Notes: generated by a model from the letters alone, not told the origin. Positions 26,111 to 35,038 are shown, numbered from the stretch's first letter. The stretch: DNA of 64,000 nt from Chitinophagaceae bacterium UBA2375 (GCA_002343985.1 DDTB01000016.1:41448-105447); one strand, 5' to 3'. Numbers and translations: made by a program.

Positions 26111-27148
26111 TTAGAGCGGGCATTTTTCGTGGTAATTGATCAGTTCAATCGGGCTGCGCTCAAACTCGTAATCTTTATAATGCTCAAGGATTTGGTCCAA
26201 TACTTCGTGTATGGCTTCCCGTGAGGTTAACGTAACAAGTTTGTACCTGAATTCCTTGATGCCCGGTAAGCCTTTCAGGTAATTGGTGTAATGGCGCCTC
26301 ATTTCGTTGATGCCCACTACAGGGCCTTTCCATTCGAGGGAACGGTCGAGGTGCTTGCGGCATACATCCACGCGCTCCTGTAAGCTTGGCGCCGGCATAC
26401 TGCTGTTGGTGTTCAGGAAGTGTTTGATTTCCCTGAAAATCCAGGGATACCCGATGGCGGCCCGGCCAATCATGATGCCATCCACCCCATACCTGTTTTT
26501 ATATTCGAGGGCTTTCTGTGGGCTGTCAATGTCGCCATTTCCAAAAATCGGGATTTTGATGCGCGGATTGTTCTTGATTTTTCCAATCAGGGTCCAGTCA
26601 GCCTCGCCCTTATACAACTGGCAACGTGTGCGGCCATGAATGGTCAGCGCCTGGATGCCAACATCTTGCAGGCGTTCCGCTACTTCTTCAATATTCTTGC
26701 TCTGGTCGTCCCAGCCCAGCCTGGTTTTTACGGTTACCGGCAACTTGGTGCTTTTGACCACCACTTCGGTGAGGCGGATCATCAGGTCGATATCTTTCAA
26801 CACACCGGCACCCGCTCCCTTGCTCACCACTTTTTTTACCGGGCAGCCGAAGTTGATGTCTACCAAATCGGGGTTTACGGTTTCGCAGATGCGCGCGCTC
26901 ATGCCCATGGCTTCTTCATCACCGCCAAATATCTGGATGCCAAATGGCCTTTCTTCTTCGGTGAAGTCAAGTTTTTTACGGCTTTTCATCGCATCGCGGA
27001 TCAATCCTTCGCTGCTGATGAATTCGCTGTACATCAGGTCGGCCCCATTGTCTTTACAAACAGCCCTGAAGGGCGGGTCGCTGACGTCTTCCATGGGCGC
27101 CAGCAGCAAGGGGAACTCCGGTAATTGTATGGGGCCAATATTGGGCAT
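26111..27148 (-). CDS. dusB: tRNA dihydrouridine synthase
   Basis: A 345-residue flavoenzyme reducing uridine to dihydrouridine in the tRNA D-loop. It opens with LLLAPMEDVSDPPFRA (FMN barrel strand 1), has catalytic Cys in INFGCPVKKV and the FMN-phosphate region VDGIMIGRAAIGYPW. DusB-like by overall pattern. Divergent from the CPBP protease gene, converging with the peroxidase gene (23-base gap). Confidence 0.92.
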   Translation of the reverse strand: MPNIGPIQLPEFPLLLAPMEDVSDPPFRAVCKDNGADLMYSEFISSEGLIRDAMKSRKKLDFTEEERPFGIQIFGGDEEAMGMSARICETVNPDLVDINFGCPVKKVVSKGAGAGVLKDIDLMIRLTEVVVKSTKLPVTVKTRLGWDDQSKNIEEVAERLQDVGIQALTIHGRTRCQLYKGEADWTLIGKIKNNPRIKIPIFGNGDIDSPQKALEYKNRYGVDGIMIGRAAIGYPWIFREIKHFLNTNSSMPAPSLQERVDVCRKHLDRSLEWKGPVVGINEMRRHYTNYLKGLPGIKEFRYKLVTLTSREAIHEVLDQILEHYKDYEFERSPIELINYHEKCPL

Positions 27149-27168
27149 GCCTTAGTATATTGCAGGCG

Positions 27169-27176
27169 CAAAAATA
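27169..27176 (-). promoter_or_regulatory. -7 promoter element of dusB
   Basis: TATTTTTG on the minus strand, an exact TAnnTTTG match, 20 bases upstream of the dusB start. Transcription would begin roughly 12-14 bases before the ATG. Confidence 0.5.
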
Positions 27177-27193
27177 CAACATCTACCACGCTT

Positions 27194-28192
27194 ATGCCAT
27201 ATCATAGTGCAAAAGGTTATACCGGGTCGGGCCAGTTAGGATTGTTGATGGTGTTTTTAGGCCTTGGCTTCATCCTGGCCGGGTTTGTGCAGATCGCGCT
27301 GGCATTCCGGGTTGTACCCGAAGGCACATCGATGAATGATATCGCCGATGCCATGCTTAAGGCGTTTAAAGACCCCCGGAATGTAGATGTGGCCAGGCTT
27401 TCGCAGGTATTGGGCACTTTTTTCCTGCTCTGTATCCCGGCATGGCTGTTTTCCAGGGTGGTTAATGGCCCGAAATGGTTCTGGCTGGGATTCAACCATT
27501 ACTTTAATATCCGGCAGGTGATGATTGGCTTCCTCATCATTTTCGCCGCTAATATCCTGGCCGGCCCGCTGGCGGATGCGAGCAAGGCATTGATGCAATA
27601 CCTGCCTTCGCTGGATGCCAAGGCAAGGGAACTGGAAAATATGTACAACGAACAAGTGGCCATCCTGAGCAACCTGCACGACTGGAAGGAATACCTGGTG
27701 GCGGTGCTGATCATGGCTTTTTTTCCCGCATTGTTTGAAGAGATGTTTTTTCGCGGGGCATTGCAAAACTTATTGGTGCGCTGGTGGAAACTGCCGCTGC
27801 TGGCCATCATTGTTACCTCATTGTTGTTCAGCCTGATCCATTCTTCGGTATACCTGTTCCTGAGCCGCGCGGCCCTTGGTTTCGCGCTGGGGTTGATCTA
27901 TCATCAAACGCGCAATATCTGGGTCAGCGTCATCGCGCATTTCCTGAATAATTTCCTGGCATTGACACAACTCTATGTGCTGAGCCGGAAAACCGGTAAG
28001 ATTGATGTGGAGCAGATAGACCCAAAAATGGAATGGTGGATTGGCGCGTTGGCTTTAGTGGCACTGGTTGTGTTGTTCCGTTACCTGAACCGCATATCCG
28101 ACCTGAACCGCTCCCGTGTGCAGGCCAGGTACCAGGTGCTGATGGAAACGGAAAGCAACGAGCCCCCATTTGTTCACAAACAAACCCAATAG
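27194..28192 (+). CDS. CPBP (Abi) family intramembrane metalloprotease
   Basis: A 332-residue inner-membrane protein with about eight helices. The catalytic motifs EEMFFRGALQNLL (EExxxR), FSLIH (FxxxH) and HFLNN (HxxxN) are intact. CPBP proteases resemble Rce1/Abi and cut or process membrane proteins or peptides; the substrate is unknown. The ATG at 27194 opens a hydrophilic leader before the first helix. cdsA starts two bases after its stop, so the two are almost surely co-transcribed. Confidence 0.85.
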   Translation: MPYHSAKGYTGSGQLGLLMVFLGLGFILAGFVQIALAFRVVPEGTSMNDIADAMLKAFKDPRNVDVARLSQVLGTFFLLCIPAWLFSRVVNGPKWFWLGFNHYFNIRQVMIGFLIIFAANILAGPLADASKALMQYLPSLDAKARELENMYNEQVAILSNLHDWKEYLVAVLIMAFFPALFEEMFFRGALQNLLVRWWKLPLLAIIVTSLLFSLIHSSVYLFLSRAALGFALGLIYHQTRNIWVSVIAHFLNNFLALTQLYVLSRKTGKIDVEQIDPKMEWWIGALALVALVVLFRYLNRISDLNRSRVQARYQVLMETESNEPPFVHKQTQ

Positions 28193-28194
28193 CC

Positions 28195-28899
28195 TTGGCA
28201 TTTCATGTACAAACATTTAAAACAAGGGCCATCACGGCATTCTTTTTTGTGTTGGTGATGCTCTCAGGTTTATTCCTGCATGCCTGGCTTTTTTATCTCC
28301 TGCTTTTAGTTATTATGTTCGGCGGCATATATGAGTTCGCGCGGATCAATAAAATCATTTACGGAGAGTCATACCTGTTCCAGATGGTTTGGGCGGTACC
28401 ATACATTGTGCTGCCCATGGTTTTGCTGGCCGATATGGCAGTGGGCATGCGGTTTTTAACGGAAGGCTGGTCCGGGCTGCACGCCGGAAATTATTCCCCC
28501 TTATATCCATGCGCTGTTATTTTTTCCATTTGGATCAACGATACGATGGCGTATTTGGTTGGCTCATTCATTGGTAAAACGCCTTTCTCAAAAATATCGC
28601 CCAAAAAAACCTGGGAAGGCACCATTGGCGGTGTCATCCTTTGCATGGTTGTCATCGCTTTGCTCGGAACCCTGATCGGGCCTGCCAAAACACAGCCCTG
28701 GCAGCATTGGCTGGCCATCGCGGGCATATGCGCCGTATTTGGCACAGCGGGCGATTTACTCGAAAGTAAACTCAAGCGCATGGCCGGGATTAAAGACAGC
28801 GGCCATTTCATGCCCGGCCACGGCGGTTTCCTCGACCGCTTCGATTCATTGCTGCTGGCCGTACCGCCTGTTTGGCTCTACCTGAAATTACTCGCATAA
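28195..28899 (+). CDS. cdsA: Phosphatidate cytidylyltransferase
   Basis: A 234-residue inner-membrane enzyme making CDP-diacylglycerol from phosphatidate and CTP. The CdsA signature is complete: SKLKRMAGIKDSGHFMPGHG followed by GFLDR. About seven helices. The start is TTG at 28195 (reads LAFHVQTFKTRAIT), two bases after the protease stop; extending further upstream would run antisense-like through the protease gene. psd follows, giving two successive steps of phosphatidylethanolamine synthesis with only the serine transferase missing between them. Confidence 0.9.
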   Translation: MAFHVQTFKTRAITAFFFVLVMLSGLFLHAWLFYLLLLVIMFGGIYEFARINKIIYGESYLFQMVWAVPYIVLPMVLLADMAVGMRFLTEGWSGLHAGNYSPLYPCAVIFSIWINDTMAYLVGSFIGKTPFSKISPKKTWEGTIGGVILCMVVIALLGTLIGPAKTQPWQHWLAIAGICAVFGTAGDLLESKLKRMAGIKDSGHFMPGHGGFLDRFDSLLLAVPPVWLYLKLLA

Positions 28900-28952
28900 A
28901 ATACACGGAAAGTTATGTGCCCATTGTACCTTTGGGCCTTAGATCCCAAATT

Positions 28953-29609
28953 ATGACCATACACAGGGAAGGATATAAAACCATTGCCCTCGCCATGCTG
29001 GTGCTGGGCGTGCTCAACCTGCTGATTTTCTGGCTGCTCGGGGCTTCCATGCTCTGGCTTAGCACAACTGTTTTGATTATTTCCATTTTGTTTTTCCTGT
29101 TCATCGTGTCTTTTTTCCGAATCCCTGCCCGAACACTGACCATCCGCGATGGCGCTATAGTATCGCCCTGCGATGGCAAAGTGGTGGTGATTGAAGAAAC
29201 ACATGACGTGGAGTATTTCAAAGACAAAAGGCTCCAGGTTTCCATATTTATGAGCCCGGCCAATGTGCATGTGAACCGAAATCCCCTGAGCGGGGAAGTG
29301 CTGTATAACCAATACCATAAAGGCAAATACCTGGTTGCCTGGGACCCGAAGTCATCCACCGAAAACGAAAGGCATTCCGTAGTGATCCGCCAGGGCAGGA
29401 TGGAAGTACTGGTGAAGCAAATAGCCGGCGCTGTGGCTAAGCGCATTGTCAACTATCTGCACGTAGGCGATACCGTGAGGCAGGGCGAAGAACTGGGCTT
29501 CATCAAGTTTGGGAGCCGGGTTGACCTCCTGTTGCCGCCCGGAACCAAAGTGGAAGTGAGCCTGAACCAGGTAGTGAAGGGAGGGGTTACTGTTATTGCC
29601 ACATATTGA
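28953..29609 (+). CDS. psd: Phosphatidylserine decarboxylase proenzyme
   Basis: A 218-residue short-form enzyme converting phosphatidylserine to phosphatidylethanolamine. Two N-terminal helices (about 10-55) anchor it; the core runs from IVSPCDGKVVVIEE. The self-cleavage site is Gly-Ser in IKFGSRVDLLLP, where Ser becomes the pyruvoyl group. The ATG at 28953 is chosen as the first Met in an open leader (MTIHREGYKT). It is 53 bases after cdsA. Confidence 0.92.
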   Translation: MTIHREGYKTIALAMLVLGVLNLLIFWLLGASMLWLSTTVLIISILFFLFIVSFFRIPARTLTIRDGAIVSPCDGKVVVIEETHDVEYFKDKRLQVSIFMSPANVHVNRNPLSGEVLYNQYHKGKYLVAWDPKSSTENERHSVVIRQGRMEVLVKQIAGAVAKRIVNYLHVGDTVRQGEELGFIKFGSRVDLLLPPGTKVEVSLNQVVKGGVTVIATY

Positions 29610-29701
29610 TTTTATTTAATCTGTTTGCGGTTTTAACAGTTGACAGTGCCGTTGTTAAAATATAATCGCTTATTTTTACGTTACACACTAAACACAGAGA
29701 C
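29610..29701 (+). promoter_or_regulatory. Promoter region of the small Cys/Lys-rich peptide gene
   Basis: The 92-base gap holds TTGACA (29640-29645) and TATAAT (29661-29666) 15 bases apart, and an overlapping near-match to the Bacteroidota -7 element, TATTTTTA (29671-29678). Either could serve; a strong promoter for an abundant short mRNA is an inference. Confidence 0.35.
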
Positions 29702-29872
29702 ATGAAAAAACTCGTTTTATTTTCTGCAGCCGCGTTGCTGATGACCAGCCTGGCTTTTGCCGACAACACTGACAAAGGCAAGAAAAAGAAGAAATGCGCA
29801 AAAGGTAAATCCTGCTGCTCAAAAACAGCTAAAGCCTGCTGCAAAAAGTCAGATAAAACTGCTGAAATGTAA
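29702..29872 (+). CDS. Exported 56-residue Cys/Lys-rich peptide
   Basis: A short gene with a clean signal peptide (MKKLVLFSAAALLMTSLAFA, then cleavage before DN). The predicted mature peptide has 36 residues, of which 13 are Lys and 5 are Cys (C32, C38-C39, C46-C47, full-length numbering), arranged as C-x5-CC-x6-CC. It has its own promoter region and a strong terminator 8 bases after the stop, so it is a stand-alone transcription unit. No family was recognised; metal binding or a cationic envelope peptide are possibilities. Confidence 0.75.
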   Translation: MKKLVLFSAAALLMTSLAFADNTDKGKKKKKCAKGKSCCSKTAKACCKKSDKTAEM

Positions 29873-29880
29873 AAAAGCTG

Positions 29881-29907
29881 ATCCCTTCAAAAGAAGGGAT
29901 TTTTTTT
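29881..29907 (+). terminator. Rho-independent terminator after the small peptide gene
   Basis: ATCCCTTC, loop AAAA, GAAGGGAT, then seven T residues. The run overlaps the end of the convergent YjjG-type gene at 29906. Confidence 0.9.
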
Positions 29908-30616
29908 AGAAGATATTTTCCAGTTCCGAGAGATGATGAACGGCGTATGTGGGTTTTTGTTGAATGTCGATCCTGAGGTGATTCACGAAAACACTATCCA
30001 TTCCCGCATTGATGGCGCCTAAGATGTCCGCGTCGGGGTTATCGCCGATCATGATGGATTCAGACAGGCCCGCGCCGGTTTTATGCAGGGCGAAATCAAA
30101 AATTTCTTTCTGGGGTTTTACGCTATTGCTCGATTCGGAAGTGACCACTTCCCCGAAATACGGATCGAGGCCGCTGGTGCGTAATTTGTTCCATTGCGTT
30201 TGCTCGAAACCGTTGGTAATGAGGTGCAGATGGTAACCTTTGTTTTTCAGGTATTCCAGGATCTCAATGGTATAGGGAAAGAGCCCTTTTTTGGTGGGCA
30301 ATATTTCCAGGAATCGCTGGCTAAGTTCGCGGGCCATGGCTTCATGCCCGATTTTAAATTCGAGCAGGGTGCGCCACATCCTTTTCCATTTCAGGTCTTC
30401 CGCGGTAATCAAACCTTTATGGTATTTATTCCAGAGCGTTTCGTTGTGGTATAAATATTTCTGGTAAAAATCGTCGAAATAGGGGGTCACTGTTTTCGCC
30501 ATCCCAAATTCCTCGTACAAGTCTTCGAGGGTGCTTTTGGCATTCAAGTCAAAGTCCCACAACGTGTGGTCCAGGTCAAAAAATAAATGCTGATATGCGG
30601 ATTTGGGTTGAACCAA
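29906..30616 (-). CDS. yjjG: HAD-family nucleotidase, YjjG type
   Basis: A 236-residue HAD phosphatase with nucleophile D14 and acid D16 in FFDLDHTLWDFD, motif II in LITNGF, and motif IV in MIGDNPDADI. Length and DLDHTLWD fit the YjjG family, which removes phosphate from non-canonical pyrimidine nucleotides. It converges on the small peptide gene, sharing the bidirectional hairpin at 29881-29900. Confidence 0.85.
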   Translation of the reverse strand: MVQPKSAYQHLFFDLDHTLWDFDLNAKSTLEDLYEEFGMAKTVTPYFDDFYQKYLYHNETLWNKYHKGLITAEDLKWKRMWRTLLEFKIGHEAMARELSQRFLEILPTKKGLFPYTIEILEYLKNKGYHLHLITNGFEQTQWNKLRTSGLDPYFGEVVTSESSNSVKPQKEIFDFALHKTGAGLSESIMIGDNPDADILGAINAGMDSVFVNHLRIDIQQKPTYAVHHLSELENIF

Positions 30617-30652
30617 TGTGGAATGCAGGGGTTATTTACCTTTACAACGCTG

Positions 30653-30660
30653 CAAATTTA
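30653..30660 (-). promoter_or_regulatory. -7 promoter element of the yjjG-type gene
   Basis: TAAATTTG on the minus strand, an exact TAnnTTTG match, 36 bases upstream of the start codon. Confidence 0.45.
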
Positions 30661-30689
30661 GTCTTTATTATGCTAAAAATATTTGATGT

Positions 30690-31388
30690 ATGAATGTGAT
30701 CATTACCGGGGCGAGTGACGGGATTGGTTTCGCAATCGCGGAAGCTTTCGCACGTGAGGGCCACAGGCTCCTTCTTTGCGCACGCCGGGAGCAGCCTTTA
30801 CAGGCATCTGCAACACGTTTACGTGAAACGATGCCGCATGCCGATGTGCAGGTTTTCGCGGCAGATATGTCGAAGGCTCCGGATGTATCCGCCTTCGCGG
30901 AATGGTGCCTGCGTTTTGGCACGCCCGGTATTTTGGTCAATAACGCCGGCGTGTACCTGCCTGGAGATGTGCACAACGAAGCGGAAGGTTTCCTGGAGCA
31001 GATGATGGATACCAACCTGTTCAGCGCGTACCGGCTGACCAGGGCTTTGTTACCCGCGATGATGCATCAAAGAAGCGGGCATATTTTCAATATCTGCTCC
31101 GTAGCTTCCCTGAAAGCATACCGCGGCGGAGGTGGTTACAGCATCAGTAAATTCGCCCTGCATGGATTTAGCCAAAACCTGCGCGAAGAAATGAAGCCAT
31201 ATGGCATCAAAGTGACGTCGGTGTTCCCCGGCGCGGTGATGACCGCATCCTGGGGAGATTTTGATAACAGCAAACAGCGCATCATGGAAGCAAAGGACAT
31301 AGCAGACATGCTGCTGGCAGCGAGCAAACTGTCAGCCGCGGCAACCGTGGAAGATATTGTCATTCGTCCCCAATTGGGCGATCTATAA
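30690..31388 (+). CDS. Short-chain dehydrogenase/reductase
   Basis: A 232-residue classical SDR. NAD(P)-binding TGASDGIGFAIA lies at the N-terminus, NNAG in ILVNNAGVY, and the catalytic Ser/Tyr/Lys set in SVAS and YSISK. The pattern of residues after the first strand (CARREQPLQ) suggests NADP. The substrate is unknown; the enzyme is cytoplasmic and monocistronic by position. Confidence 0.88.
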   Translation: MNVIITGASDGIGFAIAEAFAREGHRLLLCARREQPLQASATRLRETMPHADVQVFAADMSKAPDVSAFAEWCLRFGTPGILVNNAGVYLPGDVHNEAEGFLEQMMDTNLFSAYRLTRALLPAMMHQRSGHIFNICSVASLKAYRGGGGYSISKFALHGFSQNLREEMKPYGIKVTSVFPGAVMTASWGDFDNSKQRIMEAKDIADMLLAASKLSAAATVEDIVIRPQLGDL

Positions 31389-31424
31389 AAAACCTTGATT
31401 CAACCGCTCAGCCATTTTAACAGG

Positions 31425-31452
31425 TTGCCCATTGCCTGTTGTAATAGTTTTG
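31425..31452 (+). promoter_or_regulatory. Promoter of the BatD gene
   Basis: TTG (31425-31427), 17 bases, then TAGTTTTG (31445-31452), an exact -7 match. The ATG at 31463 lies about 10 bases on, so the leader would be very short. Confidence 0.45.
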
Positions 31453-31462
31453 CGTATTGTTC

Positions 31463-33349
31463 ATGCAGAGAAAACCAACCATACCTGCGGCAGGCTTCAG
31501 GCTTGTTTTCATCCTGTGGATGTTCATGGGGTTTACCGGTTCCTTATCCGCACAGGTTCGTTTACGGTTAGCCGTTAGTCCGAACCCGCCGGTTATTTGC
31601 CGGGATGAATTGCTGGAGTACAGCATCATCCTCGAGAACAGCCCTGCAACGCCCAATTTCAAGCTCCCTTCCTTTACACATTTCAGCGTGATTGGCAGCC
31701 CATCGCGTGAAACAGGCCGGCAAACGGTGAACGGACAGGTTACAACCTATATGGCCTGGACGTACACATTGCAGCCCCGAAAAACCGGGCGATTCCGGTT
31801 CTCGCCCGTGGAGGCGATGATTGCCGGTAAAAAATACCAGTCTGATCAGGTGGAAGTGGAAGTGAAAGATTGTGCTTCGCGGGGCCAGGCTACGGCAAAT
31901 CCCTCAACACAAGCGACAGGCTCATTCTGGCAAGACCAATTGGTCAAACCCGGTGAGGACGCGATGGCCAAAGCAAGAAAAAACCTGCGCATGGTATTAG
32001 AGGTTGACAAGCGAGCATGCTATGTAGGTGAACCGGTGGTGGCCACTTATCAATTGTTTTCACGATTGCCCAGTGAGAGCCGGATGTCGAAGCAGCCTTC
32101 ATTCAACGGTTTCTCCGTGATTGACCTTCCGGGCGCCGACCCGATGAGGCCAGATGTTCGTAAGCTGGATGGGATGGCATTTAACGCGTACACGTTGCGC
32201 AAAGCGCAGATATATCCTTTACAAGCCGGTACCGTGGAAATAGAGCCCGCCGAAGTGGAGAACGATGTCGCCTTTGTGAGGTCTGATTACCTCGAAACTC
32301 ATGGTATGGGCGAATGGATGGATGAATATGCATTGGCCATGCTGCCGCCGGAAGCGATGGTACGGCAAACGGTTCCCGTGCGCAATGAGCCTGTTTTGAT
32401 CCAGGTGAAGCCATTGCCGGGAAAAGATAAGCCGGAAAGTTTTACCGGCGCGGTTGGACAATTTGATATTGAAGCCAGCCTTGAACGCGGCCGATTCCCT
32501 GCCAACGAATCGGGCTTGCTCAGCATCCGCATCCGTGGCAAAGGGAATTTGCAGTGGCTCACTGCCCCTGAAATCAGCTGGCCCGCAGGGGTCGAAGGTT
32601 TTGAACCCGAAGTACAGGATGAAACAGACAAACTAACGGTGCCGGTTAGTGGCAGTAAGCTGTACCGTTTCCCTTTTTCCGTTGGCCAACCCGGAAAATA
32701 TGTGTTGCCTTCGTTCGAGTTCAGTTATTTTGATCCGTTCACGGCAAGGTATATGCGGCTGCAAACACCTGAACTGCCGGTTCAGGTTGATCCTGCGGTA
32801 GCCGGCACAACTTCGCCATATCAGAAAACAACAAAGGGCTTCCTGAACAGGATGTTTTATCACCGCTGGTGGATCATTGTATTGATTGCCGGACTGGTAA
32901 TTGCCGGTTTGCTGCTATGGGTACTTGCCGACCGGAAGAAGCAAAAACGTGCTGACGCGGAAACAAAAAATATTAATGCGCAACAAGTACGGGAGAATGA
33001 ATCAAACCCGGAGCCAAAAGAGGTATATGTTGACCCGTTGCAGGAAAGCAGGGATTGTTTGCGTAACGACCAGGCCGCGCTGTTTTACAGCAGCCTGCAC
33101 CGGGAATTCAGGCATTATTTGGGTGAGGCTTTTGGCGCAGATGCCGGCGGTTTACAGCCTTCGCAGGTGCCGGTATTAATGAAGGGGAAAAATATTCCCG
33201 AAGTATTGCAAATAAGGGCGCAGCAATTCATGCAGGACCTGCAAAGGATTTTGTATTCACCGTTTCAGCAACAGGTGGAACCGGCGAGGTTACTGGAGGA
33301 AGCAGAACATTTGATCAGTGAGATAAACCCTTACCTCAGGAATCGGTAA
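31463..33349 (+). CDS. batD: BatD-family (oxygen tolerance) envelope protein
   Basis: A 628-residue protein with a signal peptide (MQRKPTIPAAGFRLVFILWM and onward, ending SLSAQ), two large beta-sandwich periplasmic domains, one membrane helix (about 471-493) and a helical cytoplasmic tail. VRLRLAVSPNPPVICRDELL and the AWTYTLQPRKTGRF strand are typical BatD. BatD normally belongs to a MoxR-BatABCDE cluster linked to aerotolerance or envelope stress; here the neighbours are an SDR and a two-component system. The ATG at 31463 replaces a TTG two codons upstream. The last 14 bases overlap the convergent response-regulator gene. Confidence 0.85.
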   Translation: MQRKPTIPAAGFRLVFILWMFMGFTGSLSAQVRLRLAVSPNPPVICRDELLEYSIILENSPATPNFKLPSFTHFSVIGSPSRETGRQTVNGQVTTYMAWTYTLQPRKTGRFRFSPVEAMIAGKKYQSDQVEVEVKDCASRGQATANPSTQATGSFWQDQLVKPGEDAMAKARKNLRMVLEVDKRACYVGEPVVATYQLFSRLPSESRMSKQPSFNGFSVIDLPGADPMRPDVRKLDGMAFNAYTLRKAQIYPLQAGTVEIEPAEVENDVAFVRSDYLETHGMGEWMDEYALAMLPPEAMVRQTVPVRNEPVLIQVKPLPGKDKPESFTGAVGQFDIEASLERGRFPANESGLLSIRIRGKGNLQWLTAPEISWPAGVEGFEPEVQDETDKLTVPVSGSKLYRFPFSVGQPGKYVLPSFEFSYFDPFTARYMRLQTPELPVQVDPAVAGTTSPYQKTTKGFLNRMFYHRWWIIVLIAGLVIAGLLLWVLADRKKQKRADAETKNINAQQVRENESNPEPKEVYVDPLQESRDCLRNDQAALFYSSLHREFRHYLGEAFGADAGGLQPSQVPVLMKGKNIPEVLQIRAQQFMQDLQRILYSPFQQQVEPARLLEEAEHLISEINPYLRNR

Positions 33350-34043
33350 ACTTATAGCCCACACCGCGTACGGAATGGAAATACTGCGGGTTGCGGCTGT
33401 CTTCTTCAAAATACTTCCTGAAGTTCAGGATGAAATTATCGATGGTGCGGGTGGTGGGGTACACGTTATAACCCCAAACCGTCTGCAGGATTTTTTCGCG
33501 GGTTACCACTTCATTCCTGTTCTCGATCAGGAGCTTGAGCAGCATCGCCTCTTTTTTGGTCAGTTCAATTTGTTTTCCCTTTTTATTTACGGCCTGAAGG
33601 CCTTTGAAGTCGATGCGGTTTTTACCAAACTGGTATTCATCCGCTACGGATTTGCCGGTACTCATTTGTCCGCTTTTGCGGATGAGTTTATTCACGCGCA
33701 GTAAAAGTTCTTCGAGGTTGAAAGGTTTGGTGAGATAGTCATCGGCGCCTTTTTTCAGGCCCAGCACACGGTCGGCGCTGCTGTTTTTGGCGCTGAGGAT
33801 GAGGATGGGGATATCTGGATTTTGGAGGCGGATGGTTTCGCAAACGGCGATGCCATCCAGTTCGGGGAGCATCACATCGAGTATGAGGAGGTCGAAATGT
33901 TCCTGCCTGAACATATTGAGGGCTTCGGTTCCCGTGAAGCTGCTGCTCACTTCATAGCCCTCGAGTTCGAGGTTGAGTTTCAGGGCTTCCTGGAGGTTCT
34001 CTTCGTCCTCCACCAGCAATATGGAATATTTTTTTTCGCTCAT
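33336..34043 (-). CDS. OmpR/PhoB-family response regulator
   Basis: A 235-residue DNA-binding regulator. Receiver domain with phospho-acceptor D56 in LLILDVMLPELDG and Lys in DDYLTKPF; C-terminal winged helix (about 145-232) ending RTIDNFILNFRKYFEE and a VRGVGYKF wing. The start is at 34043 (MSEKKYSILLVEDEE), four bases after the histidine kinase stop, so it is the kinase's partner. Target genes are not evident. Confidence 0.93.
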   Translation of the reverse strand: MSEKKYSILLVEDEENLQEALKLNLELEGYEVSSSFTGTEALNMFRQEHFDLLILDVMLPELDGIAVCETIRLQNPDIPILILSAKNSSADRVLGLKKGADDYLTKPFNLEELLLRVNKLIRKSGQMSTGKSVADEYQFGKNRIDFKGLQAVNKKGKQIELTKKEAMLLKLLIENRNEVVTREKILQTVWGYNVYPTTRTIDNFILNFRKYFEEDSRNPQYFHSVRGVGYKFTDS

Positions 34044-34047
34044 GCTT

Positions 34048-35025
34048 TTATGATGTGTGCTGCAATTGTATGACAAACCTTGCACCACTTGGTTCGTTAT
34101 CGGTTACAAAAATCTTTCCCTTGTGCTGGCGAATGATTTTTTGCGTGAGGTACAGGCCGAGGCCGGTGCCTTTCGACTGCCTTGTGGCTTCGTTGCCGAG
34201 GCGGCGGTATTTTTCAAAGATATTTTTTTTATCGGCATCCGGTATGCCTGCGCCCTGGTCGGCCACCACCAGTTCCGTGCCGTTTGTGATTGGTTGGAGC
34301 GACAGGCTGACGCTGGTATCTTTTGGTGTGTATTTCATGGCATTGTCGAGCAGGTTGTTCACGGCCAGTTGCAGCAGCAGTTGGTCGCCCTGGATATGCA
34401 GTCCCGGATGTATGGTAGCCTCAATATTTTTTTTGGGATAGCGCTGCCGGAAATCGTTCAGGCATTCTTCGAGCAGGGCGCTAAGGTCTATGTCATCCAG
34501 CGTGAAGCGGTAGCCGCCCGCGTCGAGCTGGGAGGAGAGCAGCATATTGTTGCACAAGGCGTTCATGCGGTTGGCTTCATGCAATGTGTTTTCGAGTAGG
34601 CGTTCCCGTTGTGTATCCTCAAGTTTTCTTTTTTGGAGGGTTTCGAGGTTGAGTTTGGCGATGGCGATGGGCGTTTTGAGTTCGTGGGTAACGGCAACCA
34701 TGAAACGCTGTTGTTGGTTGCTGAGGTTGAGTTCTTTTTTTACGGAGCGGTACACAAAAATGGCGCCGGCGAGGATCAGCAGGAAGAAGGTGAGCCCTTC
34801 GCCGATGTATTGCGCCGTTTTTCTTTTTTTCTCTTCTTCAATTTTTTCCTGTTTGGCGAGGTATGCCGGGTCGTTGGCGTGGAGGTCGGCCAGCTTGTAA
34901 GCGGTCATTTGTTCATTTTGGCGGCTCAGCGCGATATACCACCAGATCAGCGCGGCCACGATATAGGCCAGCAGGAACCAGTAGAAGACAAAAATCGACC
35001 GTATTTTTTTTGTTTTAGCGGGCAT
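34048..35025 (-). CDS. Two-component sensor histidine kinase
   Basis: A 325-residue kinase with two membrane helices (about 8-31 and 77-96) flanking a short, Lys/Glu-rich periplasmic segment with no recognised ligand domain. HisKA contains His114 in AVTHELKTPIA; the HATPase has the N box NNLLDNAMKYTP, VADQGAGIPD and KGTGLGLYL. Start at 35025 (MPAKTKKIRSIFVFYW) chosen for its basic leader and a -7 element 14 bases upstream. Partner regulator follows four bases downstream. Confidence 0.9.
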   Translation of the reverse strand: MPAKTKKIRSIFVFYWFLLAYIVAALIWWYIALSRQNEQMTAYKLADLHANDPAYLAKQEKIEEEKKRKTAQYIGEGLTFFLLILAGAIFVYRSVKKELNLSNQQQRFMVAVTHELKTPIAIAKLNLETLQKRKLEDTQRERLLENTLHEANRMNALCNNMLLSSQLDAGGYRFTLDDIDLSALLEECLNDFRQRYPKKNIEATIHPGLHIQGDQLLLQLAVNNLLDNAMKYTPKDTSVSLSLQPITNGTELVVADQGAGIPDADKKNIFEKYRRLGNEATRQSKGTGLGLYLTQKIIRQHKGKIFVTDNEPSGARFVIQLQHTS

Positions 35026-35038
35026 AAGCAAGGATGAG

